NCBI RefSeq assembly: GCF_030811855.1
Contig: NZ_JAUSRN010000009.1
Location: 185,523-249,522, forward strand
Direction of reading: 5' to 3'
DNA length: 64,000 bases
Origin: Variovorax paradoxus
GTDB lineage: Bacteria; Pseudomonadota; Gammaproteobacteria; Burkholderiales; Burkholderiaceae_C
Part shown: piece by piece, positions 54,013 to 62,911 of the stretch
Layout: every line of letters begins with the position of its first letter
Position numbering within the stretch: position 1 is the stretch's first letter
Made by a program: the position numbers and the translations under genes
The notes under the pieces: model-generated
The model's database searches: none
What the model was told of the DNA's origin: nothing
Seen by the model: the letters and a program-made list of their open reading frames with translations, nothing else

Positions 54013-54714
54013 ATGGCAAACATTCTCGTGGTCGATGACGAGCTGGGTATTAGGGACCTGCTCTTCGAAATTCTCAATGACGAAGGCCACAACGTGGAGC
54101 TCGCGGAAAACGCCGCCGAGGCACGCGCCGCGCGGCAGCGCGCACGGCCCGACCTCGTGCTGCTCGACATCTGGATGCCCGATACCGACGGCGTCACACT
54201 GCTCAAGGAATGGTCGACCGCCGGCCTTTTGAGCATGCCCGTCATCATGATGAGCGGCCACGCCACCATCGACACGGCGGTCGACGCCACGCGCATCGGC
54301 GCCTTCGCATTCCTCGAAAAACCCATCACCCTGCAAAAGCTGCTCAAGGCCGTGGAGCAGGGGCTTGCGCGCGAAAGCGCAAGGCGTGCGGCCGCGGGGG
54401 TCGTGCCTCCGGCCGCGGGCGTCAACCCCTCGACCGCCATCACCACCACGGGCGACAGCCTGCTGCTCGCCTCGCTGGCGGCAGTGCCGGTGCCAGACGC
54501 CGGGCCGCAATCGACCCAGAGCTTCGACCTCGACCGTCCGCTGCGCGATGCGCGCGACGGTTTCGAAAAAGCCTACTTCGAATTCCATCTGGCAATGGAG
54601 AACGGTTCGATGACCCGCGTCGCCGAGAAGACAGGCCTCGAGCGGACCCATCTTTATCGCAAGCTCAAACAACTTGGGGTCGATCTTTCGAGAGGCCGCA
54701 GAAGCGCTGTATAA
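54013..54714 (+). CDS. Response regulator with Fis-type HTH (NtrX-like, no AAA+)
   Basis: 233 residues. Receiver domain with DDE acidic pocket and phospho-Asp52 in LLDIWMPDTDG, then an Ala/Pro/Thr-rich linker of about 60 residues, and a C-terminal Fis-type helix-turn-helix (FEFHLAMENGSMTRVAEKTGLERTHLYRKLKQLGVDL). The sigma-54-interacting AAA+ domain of classical NtrX is absent. Partner of the upstream NtrY-type kinase. ATG at 54013 starts at the receiver; the upstream in-frame ATG would add an unlikely tail. Confidence 0.9.
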   Translation: MANILVVDDELGIRDLLFEILNDEGHNVELAENAAEARAARQRARPDLVLLDIWMPDTDGVTLLKEWSTAGLLSMPVIMMSGHATIDTAVDATRIGAFAFLEKPITLQKLLKAVEQGLARESARRAAAGVVPPAAGVNPSTAITTTGDSLLLASLAAVPVPDAGPQSTQSFDLDRPLRDARDGFEKAYFEFHLAMENGSMTRVAEKTGLERTHLYRKLKQLGVDLSRGRRSAV

Positions 54715-54732
54715 TTTAAGGCTGCACACCAA

Positions 54733-54808
54733 GGCCCGGTAGCTCAGTTGGTAGAGCAGCGGATTGAAAATCCGCGTGTCGGTGGTTCGATTCCGCCCCA
54801 GGCCACCA
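54733..54808 (+). tRNA. tRNA-Phe (GAA) with acceptor mismatch
   Basis: Anticodon GAA in ATTGAAAAT, normal D-arm GCTCAGTTGGTAGAGC, T-arm GGTGGTTCGATTCCGCC, encoded CCA. The acceptor strands read GGCCCGG and CCAGGCC, leaving one C-A mismatch at the fifth pair from the end. Otherwise a normal phenylalanine tRNA. Confidence 0.95.
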
Positions 54809-54813
54809 AATTC

Positions 54814-54847
54814 AAAGCCCTTGATCCCCCAGGATCAAGGGCTTTTT
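54814..54847 (+). terminator. Intrinsic terminator after tRNA-Phe
   Basis: AAAGCCCTTGATCC and GGATCAAGGGCTTT form a 13-14 base stem with a CCCA-type loop, followed by TTTTTG. Confidence 0.93.
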
Positions 54848-55009
54848 GCATTGGCGCTTGCTGTTGCCGTTCGGCCTTGGCCTTCTTTCAAGATGAAACG
54901 GTTCGCTTCACCTACGCCGATGTGAGCATCACCCTACAGAAAGCGCGCGCCTGAAAAATAGAGTGGCTCATGTGCGAGGCAGAGTTGTTTCGCGCACGAG
55001 AAGATCGCA

Positions 55010-55693
55010 ATGTCTCCCCAAGCCAGCCCCATCGAACGGCAGACGCTTCGAGTCCGCGTCAACACCGTCTCGCTCGAAGCCGATCTGAGCTTGCCGGGTG
55101 AGGCCCGCGGCATCGTGCTGTTCGCGCACGGCAGCGGCAGCAGCCGTTTCAGTCCGCGCAACCGGGAGGTCGCCGAGCGGCTCAATGACGCCAAGCTCGC
55201 GACGATGCTGGTCGATCTTCTGACCTCCGACGAAGAAGCCGTGGATGAACGCACGCGCGAACTGCGCTTCGACATCGGCCTCTTGGCCGATCGGCTCGTC
55301 GGGCTGACCGACTGGCTGCGCGTGCATGAAAGAACCGCGGCGCTGCGGATCGGTTATTTCGGCGCCAGCACCGGTGCCGGTGCCGCGCTGGTGGCCGCCG
55401 CCGAGCGGCCCGACACGGTCGATGCGGTGGTGTCGCGTGGCGGACGGCCGGATCTCGCCGGGGCGGCGCTGGCGCGCGTGCGGGCCCCCACGCTGTTGAT
55501 CGTCGGCGGCAGTGATGGGCCGGTGATCGACATGAACTGGCAAGCGCTCGCGGCGCTGAACTGCGAGAAGCGGCTGTCGCTCGTGCCCGGCGCAACCCAC
55601 CTGTTCGAGGAGCCCGACGCTCTCGGCGCCGTTTCCGTGTTGGCACGCGACTGGTTCAAGAAGTATCTCGAACAACCCAGGAGTGCGAAATGA
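55010..55693 (+). CDS. Alpha/beta-hydrolase (dienelactone-hydrolase-like)
   Basis: 227 residues. GIVLFAHGSGSSRFSPRNREVAE provides the oxyanion HG; the nucleophile elbow is GASTG in GYFGASTGAGAAL; the late Asp is near VGGSDGPV and the His in GATHLFEEP. The substrate is unknown. ATG at 55010. The stop overlaps the DUF427 gene by four bases, so the two are coupled. Confidence 0.9.
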   Translation: MSPQASPIERQTLRVRVNTVSLEADLSLPGEARGIVLFAHGSGSSRFSPRNREVAERLNDAKLATMLVDLLTSDEEAVDERTRELRFDIGLLADRLVGLTDWLRVHERTAALRIGYFGASTGAGAALVAAAERPDTVDAVVSRGGRPDLAGAALARVRAPTLLIVGGSDGPVIDMNWQALAALNCEKRLSLVPGATHLFEEPDALGAVSVLARDWFKKYLEQPRSAK

Positions 55694-56073
55694 GCAAATC
55701 GCCAGGACACCGCAAATGGCCCGATCACCAGGTGCGGGAGGAGCAGCTTCAAGAGCCCATGGAAGTCGAGGTCGAAGGCGTCGTCGTCGCCAATTCGCGA
55801 GACGTCATCAAGGTGGTTGAAGACAAGTCTCCGGATCGCTACTACTTTCCGCGCACCGACGTTCGCATGGACAGGCTGAAGCGCTCGCAGACCATTTCGG
55901 AATGTCCGTTCAAGGGCCATGCGACCTACTACAGCCTGAGCCTGGGGGAACGGCAGATCGATGATGCGGGCTGGACCTATGAACACCCTTACGACGAACA
56001 CAAGGCCCTGAAGGACCGCATCGCCTTTTATGACGACAGGTTTCCGGAGATCCACATTCGCCCGAAGGGATGA
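55690..56073 (+). CDS. DUF427 domain protein
   Basis: 127 residues. RYYFPRTDVRMDRLKRSQTISECPFKGHATYYSL is the diagnostic DUF427 stretch, followed by AWTYEHPYDEHKALKDRIAFYDDR. Small cytoplasmic protein of unknown function; members are widespread and often near hydrolases or redox genes. It starts inside the hydrolase stop (ATGA). Confidence 0.92.
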   Translation: MSKSPGHRKWPDHQVREEQLQEPMEVEVEGVVVANSRDVIKVVEDKSPDRYYFPRTDVRMDRLKRSQTISECPFKGHATYYSLSLGERQIDDAGWTYEHPYDEHKALKDRIAFYDDRFPEIHIRPKG

Positions 56074-56091
56074 GCCACCGGGACATCGTTT

Positions 56092-56166
56092 TCCGCTGTA
56101 GTTCAACGGACAGAATGCGGCCCTCCGAAGGCCGAGACCCAGGTTCGATTCCTGGCGGTGGGACCA
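56092..56166 (+). tRNA. tRNA-Arg (CCG), wobble-rich acceptor
   Basis: D-arm GTTCAACGGACAGAAT, anticodon arm CGGCC-CTCCGAA-GGCCG (anticodon CCG), T-arm CCAGG-TTCGATT-CCTGG, encoded CCA. The acceptor TCCGCTG/CGGTGGG pairs only with three G-T wobbles, including the terminal T-G pair. The D-arm and anticodon arms resemble other arginine tRNAs. It may be functional or a decaying copy. Confidence 0.75.
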
Positions 56167-56174
56167 GCCGATGG

Positions 56175-56444
56175 CTAGTTCTCCTTCGCTGCCTGGAAGT
56201 AGGGCTGGGACGATTCCATGAACTCGTGATGAAGCCGCGCCAGTTCGCGCGCGATGTCCTGCGCCTCGGTGCGCGCGGCTGCGTCACCGTTGCGCATCCG
56301 CCGGACCGCGGCTTCGAAGTCCACGGTCGCTTCTTTCCACGCCACATAGCGCGATGTGAAGCGCTCGAAAGCCAGGTCCTTCGGCGTCTCGCCCTCCGCG
56401 GCGGGATGCTTCGTGTGCGGTGTTTGAAACTGTTTGCTGGTCAT
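56175..56444 (-). CDS. Small hypothetical protein
   Basis: 89 residues from ATG at 56444. Predicted helical after about residue 20: LAFERFTSRYVAWKEATVDFEAAVRRM, AARTEAQDIARELARLHHEFMESSQPYFQAA. No signal peptide or membrane segment. An upstream in-frame start would add an unlikely Pro-rich leader. Not recognised. It sits head-on to tRNA-Arg. Confidence 0.55.
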   Translation of the reverse strand: MTSKQFQTPHTKHPAAEGETPKDLAFERFTSRYVAWKEATVDFEAAVRRMRNGDAAARTEAQDIARELARLHHEFMESSQPYFQAAKEN

Positions 56445-56728
56445 GGAATGCGGCTCCTTCGGACAGGGAGGGTGTCTTGTCATCCTGAAACCAAGCTAGC
56501 TCGCGCTGCACACGCCGTGTGTGCGCGCAGCGGAGGTCGCATGGAGAGACAGCGCCGACAGAGGCATAAGGCATATGCCCGGCACGTGCGCACGCCACGG
56601 CGGCGCCTTTGCTTACGCAAGACGGGCATGCGGTTGCTAAAAAAAGCGTTCTGCAAAACACATGCTTTCAAGGACCCCGACATGACTGACTCCCACATCG
56701 CAATCGATGCGAAGAAGGCCACCGGCGG

Positions 56729-57838
56729 ATGAGAGAGACGATCGCCGCCCTCTCCGACGCAACGCTCCTGGGGCTGCCTGCCGCCGATCTGGCGCTGGCC
56801 GTCGCAGCGGCGCTCGCGGCCTACCTTGCCATGCGGCTGGTGCTGCGCTACGTGATCGAACGCATGCGAAAAATTGCGCAGCACACCAGCAACCGTGTCG
56901 ACGACATGGTGGTCGACGTGCTCGGCAGTACCAACCGCGTGTTCCTGCTGCTTGCGGCGCTGCTTGTCGGCGTTGGCATGCTCGATCTGTCGGAGCGCTG
57001 GAACCAGCGCGTGGGGCAGCTGTGGTTCATTGCACTCGCATTGCAGACGGGCCTGTGGTTCACCAAAGCCGTCAGCCTGGGGTTGCGCCGCTATGAGTCG
57101 CGCCACAGTTCAGCGGGCATGACGCAGGTCAGCGCATCCGCGGTGCTCTTGTCGTGGTCGCTGCGCACGCTGCTGTGGGCGGTGGTGCTGCTGGCGGTGC
57201 TGTCGAATCTGGGCGTGAACATCACCGCGTTCGTGGCCAGCCTTGGCGTGGGCGGCGTTGCCATCGCACTGGCGGTGCAGAACATTCTGGGCGACCTGTT
57301 CGCGTCGCTGTCGATCGCAGTCGACAAGCCCTTCGAGGTGGGCGATGCCATCGGCATCGGCGACATGTCCGGAACGGTGGAGCACATCGGCCTTAAGACC
57401 ACGCGCCTGCGCAGCCTGACCGGGGAGCAGATCGTAATCAGCAACACCGACCTGCTCAAGCAGGTGGTGAAGAACTATCGCCGCATGAACGAACGGCGCA
57501 TTGCATTCAAGTTTGGGATGAGCTATCGCAGTGCTCCGGAGAAGCTGGAGGCCATCCCGGGCATCGTGAAGCGGCTGATCGAATCGCGGCCTGCGCTGCG
57601 CCTGGACCGCGTGCACTTCCAGGCCTTCGGCCAAAGCTCGCTCGACTTCGAGGTCGTCTACTTCGTGACGAGCCCGGACTACGGCCTCTACATGGACGAG
57701 CAGCAGCGCCTCAACCTGCAGATGATGCGCGAGTTCAATGCATTGGGCGTGGAGCTCGCCATTCCGACTCAGGCCTTGTACGTTGCGCCCAGCGAGGGCC
57801 GCCGCGCCGTGGCGAAGGAACTGGCCACTCAGGATTGA
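56729..57838 (+). CDS. MscS-family mechanosensitive channel
   Basis: 369 residues with several N-terminal membrane segments, the pore helix region FVASLGVGGVAIALAVQNILGDLFASLSIAVDKPFEVGD, then the cytoplasmic beta and alpha/beta domain (GDMSGTVEHIGLKTTRLRSLTGEQIVISNTDL, NYRRMNERRIAFKFGMSY). Relieves osmotic stress by opening under tension. ATG at 56729. The last ten bases overlap the end of the convergent gene. Confidence 0.93.
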   Translation: MRETIAALSDATLLGLPAADLALAVAAALAAYLAMRLVLRYVIERMRKIAQHTSNRVDDMVVDVLGSTNRVFLLLAALLVGVGMLDLSERWNQRVGQLWFIALALQTGLWFTKAVSLGLRRYESRHSSAGMTQVSASAVLLSWSLRTLLWAVVLLAVLSNLGVNITAFVASLGVGGVAIALAVQNILGDLFASLSIAVDKPFEVGDAIGIGDMSGTVEHIGLKTTRLRSLTGEQIVISNTDLLKQVVKNYRRMNERRIAFKFGMSYRSAPEKLEAIPGIVKRLIESRPALRLDRVHFQAFGQSSLDFEVVYFVTSPDYGLYMDEQQRLNLQMMREFNALGVELAIPTQALYVAPSEGRRAVAKELATQD

Positions 57839-59205
57839 CCAAGGCTTCGCTCCACGGCCGCCAGCAGATCGTCGGGATGCAGCATCGCGGCCCGAGCTTT
57901 TGCCGCGGTCTCGTATTGATGCAGCGCAGAGCGCAGCCGCGGCGCGGTCTGGAGTTCATTCCATACGGAAGCGAGAGTGGTATGTGGCGGCGATTCGCCG
58001 CGCGCCACCTGCTGCGCGAAGGCAAGGCTCGCGGGCTCGGCGAGCAGCACGGCCTTGCTCGCCGCACTCAGCACCTGCGGAGGTGGTTCGGCCGCAGCCG
58101 AGCAGCAATAGATCACGTGCTGCGGCAGTGAATGGCCGGCAGGTTCGAGTTCGCGAAGCGAGGCTCCGAGAATGCGTGCCTCGCCATCGGCCGATGCAAA
58201 GGCGTAGACCGCATCGGCGCTTGCGTGCGCGAGCCGTCTCAGGCCGCGCAGCAGGCGAGGAAAATCGGATGTTGCCGCAGTGGGCGACGCCTTGATCTCG
58301 GCCAGAAGAACCAGCTCGGCGGCAGCGCCCGAGTCACTCCGCAAGAGGGCGGCGTCCCACTCTTCCTTGGCCTTGTTCGCTGGTCCCGGAAACCCGCGCG
58401 GCGTGCGAAGACTGCGCACCACGCGATAGGCGGCTGCTCCTTCGCGCTGGCGATTCAGCAACTCGGCCATCTTGCCGAATGCCTCGGCGCCCGCCTGCTC
58501 GGCCATCTCGCCTTCGCGAGCCGACATGCGACCTTCGGCGACGGCCGCATGGCTGCCCGCCAATGGCCCACGCCGTTCGCACAGGGCCTGGTAGCGCTGC
58601 ACGGCATCGAAGCGAAGCAGCTCGTCGCCGCGTTGAAGTCGTGCCAGCGCCGGGCTGGAGAGCATGGTTTCGAGTGGCGCCCGCAAATCCGGCTGTTCGG
58701 TAAGGCCCTGCGCGAGCGCGCGATCGAGAGCCTCCGCCAGCGCTGCCCAGGAGCCCGCCGCCGCCAGCTCATGCAGCCGCGCGAGCGCCTCGCGCGCGGC
58801 GCCAGTGGGCATGCGGCGCAGCTTTCCCGGATGTGCGATCGAATTGGCCGCGGTTCTCACGGCGCGCTGATCGGCCGCACGCTTTCTGCGTAGCTTCACG
58901 TGTTCGTGAACCGCCGCCTCTTGCGCCTGCAGCACGATCGCCTGATAGGCCGGGTCGCCGCCGTCCATCGCGAGCGCCTGCCGGATCAACTGCGCCAGCG
59001 CCCAGGTGAACATCTCTTGCGACTGCGCGGATGGCGGCAGGCGTCGTTCTTTGGAAAGGCGAGCGGCTGCTATCGCAAAGGCGAGCGCGACGTCGGCGCC
59101 GCTTGCCGCGGCTGCTTCAGCATCGCCCGGCAAAGGTGGCATGCGGTACCGGCGCGGTGCAGTGCGCAGGGCGTCGAGAAGAAGCGTGTCGAGATATTGT
59201 GGCAA
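57829..59205 (-). CDS. Unknown protein with possible PDDEXK-type motif
   Basis: 458 residues, no signal peptide. The N-terminal half is helical (AQEAAVHEHVKLRRKRAADQRAVRTAANSI region). Around 284-305 it reads EEWDAALLRSDS...LLAEIKAS, with Asp284, Glu303 and Lys305 spaced like a PDDEXK nuclease core, and an upstream Glu in GAEAFGKMAELL. I do not recognise a named family. ATG at 59205. It overlaps the end of the convergent mscS gene by ten bases. The fold assignment is inference. Confidence 0.6.
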   Translation of the reverse strand: MPQYLDTLLLDALRTAPRRYRMPPLPGDAEAAAASGADVALAFAIAAARLSKERRLPPSAQSQEMFTWALAQLIRQALAMDGGDPAYQAIVLQAQEAAVHEHVKLRRKRAADQRAVRTAANSIAHPGKLRRMPTGAAREALARLHELAAAGSWAALAEALDRALAQGLTEQPDLRAPLETMLSSPALARLQRGDELLRFDAVQRYQALCERRGPLAGSHAAVAEGRMSAREGEMAEQAGAEAFGKMAELLNRQREGAAAYRVVRSLRTPRGFPGPANKAKEEWDAALLRSDSGAAAELVLLAEIKASPTAATSDFPRLLRGLRRLAHASADAVYAFASADGEARILGASLRELEPAGHSLPQHVIYCCSAAAEPPPQVLSAASKAVLLAEPASLAFAQQVARGESPPHTTLASVWNELQTAPRLRSALHQYETAAKARAAMLHPDDLLAAVERSLGQS

Positions 59206-59430
59206 TCGATTTCAAGCTCGAGACAGAAGCTGCAGGCTCACTCTACCCCTGGCTTCGCCAAGTGACATTCCTGCGCCAATCGGCGGGCCGATGTGACGCC
59301 GATTGTCATTTCTGACGCACCCGCGGCGCGCCGTCACGCTCAGCAAGCTCGATCGATGAATGGAAAAGGTTTCATCCGCCAATTGGCATGCATGTTGCGG
59401 TAACAATTTCTAACCACTTCAATTCCCGAC

Positions 59431-61677
59431 ATGCATCCACAAGACAGCGAAAGCAACATTCCTCTGGACCGACGAGCCTTCTGCATCAGCGCGGTGAGCC
59501 TGGCCGCGCTCGGCACCACCGCATGTGGCGGCGGAGGAGGAGGAGGGGGCGGGGGGATAGCGGCAGGCGGCTTCGGCACCGTAGCCGCGGCGCCGCCATC
59601 GGCATCGTCGGCTGTTGCGCCCGCATCGGCTACAGATTCCGCGGGTGAAAACACGCCCGCTCCCGCACCGTCGCCCTCCACGTCGCGAAAGTTCGTGCAC
59701 CCTGGCCTCTTGCACACCGAGGCCGACTTCGAACGCATGCGCGCAAAGGTCGCGGTCAATGCGCAGCCCTGGCTCGACGGTTGGAACAGGTTGAAAGCCA
59801 ATGGCCGTTCGCAACTCGGCGCCACGCCGCGGCCGCTCGCAACGGTGATTCGCGGCGGAGACAACCAGAACTTTGCGCAGATGTACATCGACATCGCGCG
59901 GGCCTACCAACTGGCGCTGCGCTGGAAGGTGTCGCAGGACACGCGCTATGCCGACCTGGCGGTCGTCTTCCTCAATGCCTGGTCGTCCACGCTGACGTCG
60001 ATCGAGGGCAATGCGGACCGCTTCCTGGCGGCAGGCATCTACGGCCACCAGTTCGCGAACGCGGCCGAGATCATGCGCACCTATCCGGGCTGGGCGGCAA
60101 GCGACTTTGCGCGCTTCCAGAACATGATGCTGACGGTGTTCTATCCGCTCAACCACAACTTCCTCGTCAACCACAACGGCGCTGAAATTACCAATTACTG
60201 GGCCAACTGGGATCAATGCACGCTGGCCTCGATCCTGGCCATCGGCGTGCTGTGCGACCGGCCCGACCTCTATGACGAGGCGCTCGGCTACTACAAGACC
60301 GGGCAGGGCAACGGCGCCGGACTGCAGGCGGTCTATCACGTGCATCCGGGCTACCTTGGGCAGTGGCAGGAGAGTGGCCGCGACCAGGGGCACTGCACGC
60401 TGGGCATCGGCCTGGCGGGCGTGTTCTGCGAGATGGCCTGGAACCAGGGCGACGACGTCTACAGCTACGAGAACAACCGCTTTCTGGCCGGCGCCGAGTA
60501 CGTGGCCAAGTCCAATCTTCGCGACGTCTCGGGCGACTTCTACACCGTGCCGTTCTTCACCAACATCAACAAGCAAGGAACGCAGAGCGTGCTGTCGATC
60601 GGCGCCCAGGGGCACCGGCGCGGCATCTGGGAAAGTGTCTACAACCACTATGCGAACCGGCTGGGCATTGCCACGCCCTACACGTTGCTGCAGGCCATCC
60701 AGATGCGCCCCGAAGACGATGGCAGCAACGGCGACCAGTTGGGCTTCGGAACGCTCACCTACACGCGCGACCCGATCGCTACGCTGGTGGCGCCGAGCGG
60801 GCTCACGGCGCGGGTGCGCGCAGCGCAGGTCGATTTGTCCTGGTGGGGCAGCACCGGCGCGCTGAACTACACCGTCAAGCGCGCGGCCGTTGCGGGCGGA
60901 CCCTACACAACCGTGACCTCAGGCATCACCGACACGCTCACCTTCACCGACAGTACCGTCAGCGCCGGTGAGGTGTGGCACTACGTTGTGGTGGCGGTGA
61001 ATGCGGGCGGCGAGAGCGCTCCTTCCACGGAGGCAAGGGCCGCCATCAAGGCCGAGCTGCTGATGCAGCTCAAGTTCGACGAAGCGCAAGGCACTTCGGC
61101 CGTCGATGCAACGGGCCGCTTTGCTGCCAGCACACTCGCGGGCAATTCGGCGTGGGTGGCGGGGCACGAGGGCGGCGCCGTCGGCCTGGCAAGCGCTGCG
61201 GACTACGTCAGCCTTCCGGCGGCGCCGGTGAAGAACCTGGCCGACTTCACGATCGCATGCTGGGTGTACCTGGACGCCGTTTCCACATGGTCGCGCGTGT
61301 TCGATTTCGGCTCCGGCCAGCGCCGCTACATGATGCTGACGCCACGCAGCGGCGCCGGCGTGGTGCGCTATGCGATCACCACCGTGCACGGCTACAACAA
61401 CCAGGTGATCGAGGGCTCGTCGCCGCTGCCCACCGGCCGCTGGGTGCATGTGGCCGTGACCTTGTCCGGCTCGCTTGGCACGCTGTACGTCGATGGCGCG
61501 GTGGTCGGCACCAATGCGCAGATGACGTTGTCGCCGTTCGATCTTGGCGAGACCACGCAGAACTTTCTCGGTCGTTCGCAGTATTCGAACGATCCATTCC
61601 TGCGCGGCCGGCTCGATGACTTCCGCATCTACCACGGTGCGCTGATGGCGTCAGAGATCGCCTCGCTGGCGGCGTAG
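59431..61677 (+). CDS. Secreted alginate-lyase-like lipoprotein with FnIII and LamG domains
   Basis: 748 residues. N-terminal DRRAF then hydrophobic stretch ending TTAC followed by ten Gly: a lipidated Cys32 with an RR-containing, Tat-like signal. After a Pro/Ala/Ser linker comes an alginate-lyase-like all-helical domain (about 85-440: HPGLLHTEADFERMRAKV, NHNGAEITNYWANWDQCTLASILAIG, GRDQGHCTLGIGLAG). A fibronectin type III domain (about 450-535) and a concanavalin-type LamG domain (about 545-745) follow. Probably degrades or binds an extracellular uronic-acid polymer. The substrate is not provable from sequence. Confidence 0.8.
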   Translation: MHPQDSESNIPLDRRAFCISAVSLAALGTTACGGGGGGGGGGIAAGGFGTVAAAPPSASSAVAPASATDSAGENTPAPAPSPSTSRKFVHPGLLHTEADFERMRAKVAVNAQPWLDGWNRLKANGRSQLGATPRPLATVIRGGDNQNFAQMYIDIARAYQLALRWKVSQDTRYADLAVVFLNAWSSTLTSIEGNADRFLAAGIYGHQFANAAEIMRTYPGWAASDFARFQNMMLTVFYPLNHNFLVNHNGAEITNYWANWDQCTLASILAIGVLCDRPDLYDEALGYYKTGQGNGAGLQAVYHVHPGYLGQWQESGRDQGHCTLGIGLAGVFCEMAWNQGDDVYSYENNRFLAGAEYVAKSNLRDVSGDFYTVPFFTNINKQGTQSVLSIGAQGHRRGIWESVYNHYANRLGIATPYTLLQAIQMRPEDDGSNGDQLGFGTLTYTRDPIATLVAPSGLTARVRAAQVDLSWWGSTGALNYTVKRAAVAGGPYTTVTSGITDTLTFTDSTVSAGEVWHYVVVAVNAGGESAPSTEARAAIKAELLMQLKFDEAQGTSAVDATGRFAASTLAGNSAWVAGHEGGAVGLASAADYVSLPAAPVKNLADFTIACWVYLDAVSTWSRVFDFGSGQRRYMMLTPRSGAGVVRYAITTVHGYNNQVIEGSSPLPTGRWVHVAVTLSGSLGTLYVDGAVVGTNAQMTLSPFDLGETTQNFLGRSQYSNDPFLRGRLDDFRIYHGALMASEIASLAA

Positions 61678-61700
61678 CGAAACGCATCGGCGCGCTATTG

Positions 61701-62804
61701 CTAAACCGCTCCGTGCGCCTCTACGTAGAGCGCATAGAGCGAATGGCTGCTCGCCATGTAGAGTCGGTTGCGCTTCGGCCCGCCGAACTCGAGATTGGCG
61801 CAGCGCTCCGGAAGCCGGATGAAGCCGATCGGCTTGCCTTGCGGGTTGAAGACCTTCACGCCGTCGAAATCCTCCGACCTTCCGAGCGGCAGGTGGGCCT
61901 TCATGCCGCCGCCGATGTCGGTCGGCTCGGGCGCGAACGCGCCACTGAAGCCCCAGCCGCACCAGAGGTTGCCGTCGCGGTCGACACGAAAACCGTCGAG
62001 CGCACCCGGCCCGTCCGCATCGATCAGCTTGGTCTTGTTCGATACGCTAGTACCGTCGGCTGACACGTCGTAGCTCCAGATGCTGCGGTGAGGCGTGCCT
62101 TTCCACTCGACCACGTAGAGTTTTTTCTCGTCCGGAGAAAACGCGAGGCCGTTCGGGTTCACCAGATCGGTGATGACCGGGGTGAGCTTGCCGTCGGCTG
62201 CAATGCGATAGACGTTGGTCGTCGCTTGCTCCGGCGTAGCCCTGGAGCCTTCCCACTCGCCGTTGATGCCGAAGGTCGGGTCGGTGAACCACACGGTGTC
62301 GTCGGACTTCACGACCACGTCGTTGGGTGCGTTGAGCTTCTTGCCTTCGAAGCTGTCGGCCAGCACGGTCATGCGGCCGTCTTTCTCGGTGCGCACCACG
62401 CGGCGCGTGACGGAGTGCTCGCAGGTGACGAGGCGGCCCTGGCGATCACGCGTGTTGCCGTTGGCAAAGTTGGCGTTCTGCTTGTGCACCGTGAACCTGC
62501 CGGTTCGCTCGTCGTACTTCATGATCCGGTTGTTGGGGATGTCGCTGCACAGCAGGTAGCCACCCTCGGGAAAATACACCGGCCCCTCCGCCCAACGCAT
62601 GCCGGTGCCCACCTGCTCGATGGTGCTGCTGTAGATGCGGTACCTGGCAAAGCTCGGATCCAGGATCAGCACCGACGGATCCGGATAGCGCTGGTTGGGC
62701 TTGAAGTCAAAAGATTGCGCATCGGTCAGTCCCGTGAGGGCCACTAATCCGGAGCCCGCGGCGGTCTTCAGGAACTGGCGGCGATGATGGCTTCCCTTCT
62801 GCAT
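61701..62804 (-). CDS. SMP-30/gluconolactonase-like Tat-exported protein
   Basis: 367 residues. Signal HHRRQFLKTAAG carries the twin-arginine motif, then a hydrophobic core. The mature part is a six-bladed beta-propeller of the SMP-30/gluconolactonase family: RWAEGPVYFPEGGYLLCSDIPNNRIMKYD, LNAPNDVVVKSDDTVWFTDPTFG, NPNGLAFSPDEKKLYVVEW, GALDGFRVDRDGNLWCGWG, with the usual metal-ligand Glu, Asn and Asp. Likely a lactonase on sugar acids, which would suit the neighbouring polysaccharide-acting gene. Convergent with it. Confidence 0.88.
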   Translation of the reverse strand: MQKGSHHRRQFLKTAAGSGLVALTGLTDAQSFDFKPNQRYPDPSVLILDPSFARYRIYSSTIEQVGTGMRWAEGPVYFPEGGYLLCSDIPNNRIMKYDERTGRFTVHKQNANFANGNTRDRQGRLVTCEHSVTRRVVRTEKDGRMTVLADSFEGKKLNAPNDVVVKSDDTVWFTDPTFGINGEWEGSRATPEQATTNVYRIAADGKLTPVITDLVNPNGLAFSPDEKKLYVVEWKGTPHRSIWSYDVSADGTSVSNKTKLIDADGPGALDGFRVDRDGNLWCGWGFSGAFAPEPTDIGGGMKAHLPLGRSEDFDGVKVFNPQGKPIGFIRLPERCANLEFGGPKRNRLYMASSHSLYALYVEAHGAV

Positions 62805-62911
62805 CGGTAGATCTCCTGTGTCGTATGGAAAGGTACGGCTCGCCTGTGTTCACAGGCAAGGGCAGGGCCGATCTTACGTACAGGAGGACACCGGAGACAT
62901 TGCAGCCCGGG

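Noticed and set aside
56503..56526. GCGC/CACAC inverted repeat upstream of mscS as a regulatory element
   Set aside because: Arms pair imperfectly with several wobbles and there is no T-run or known motif.
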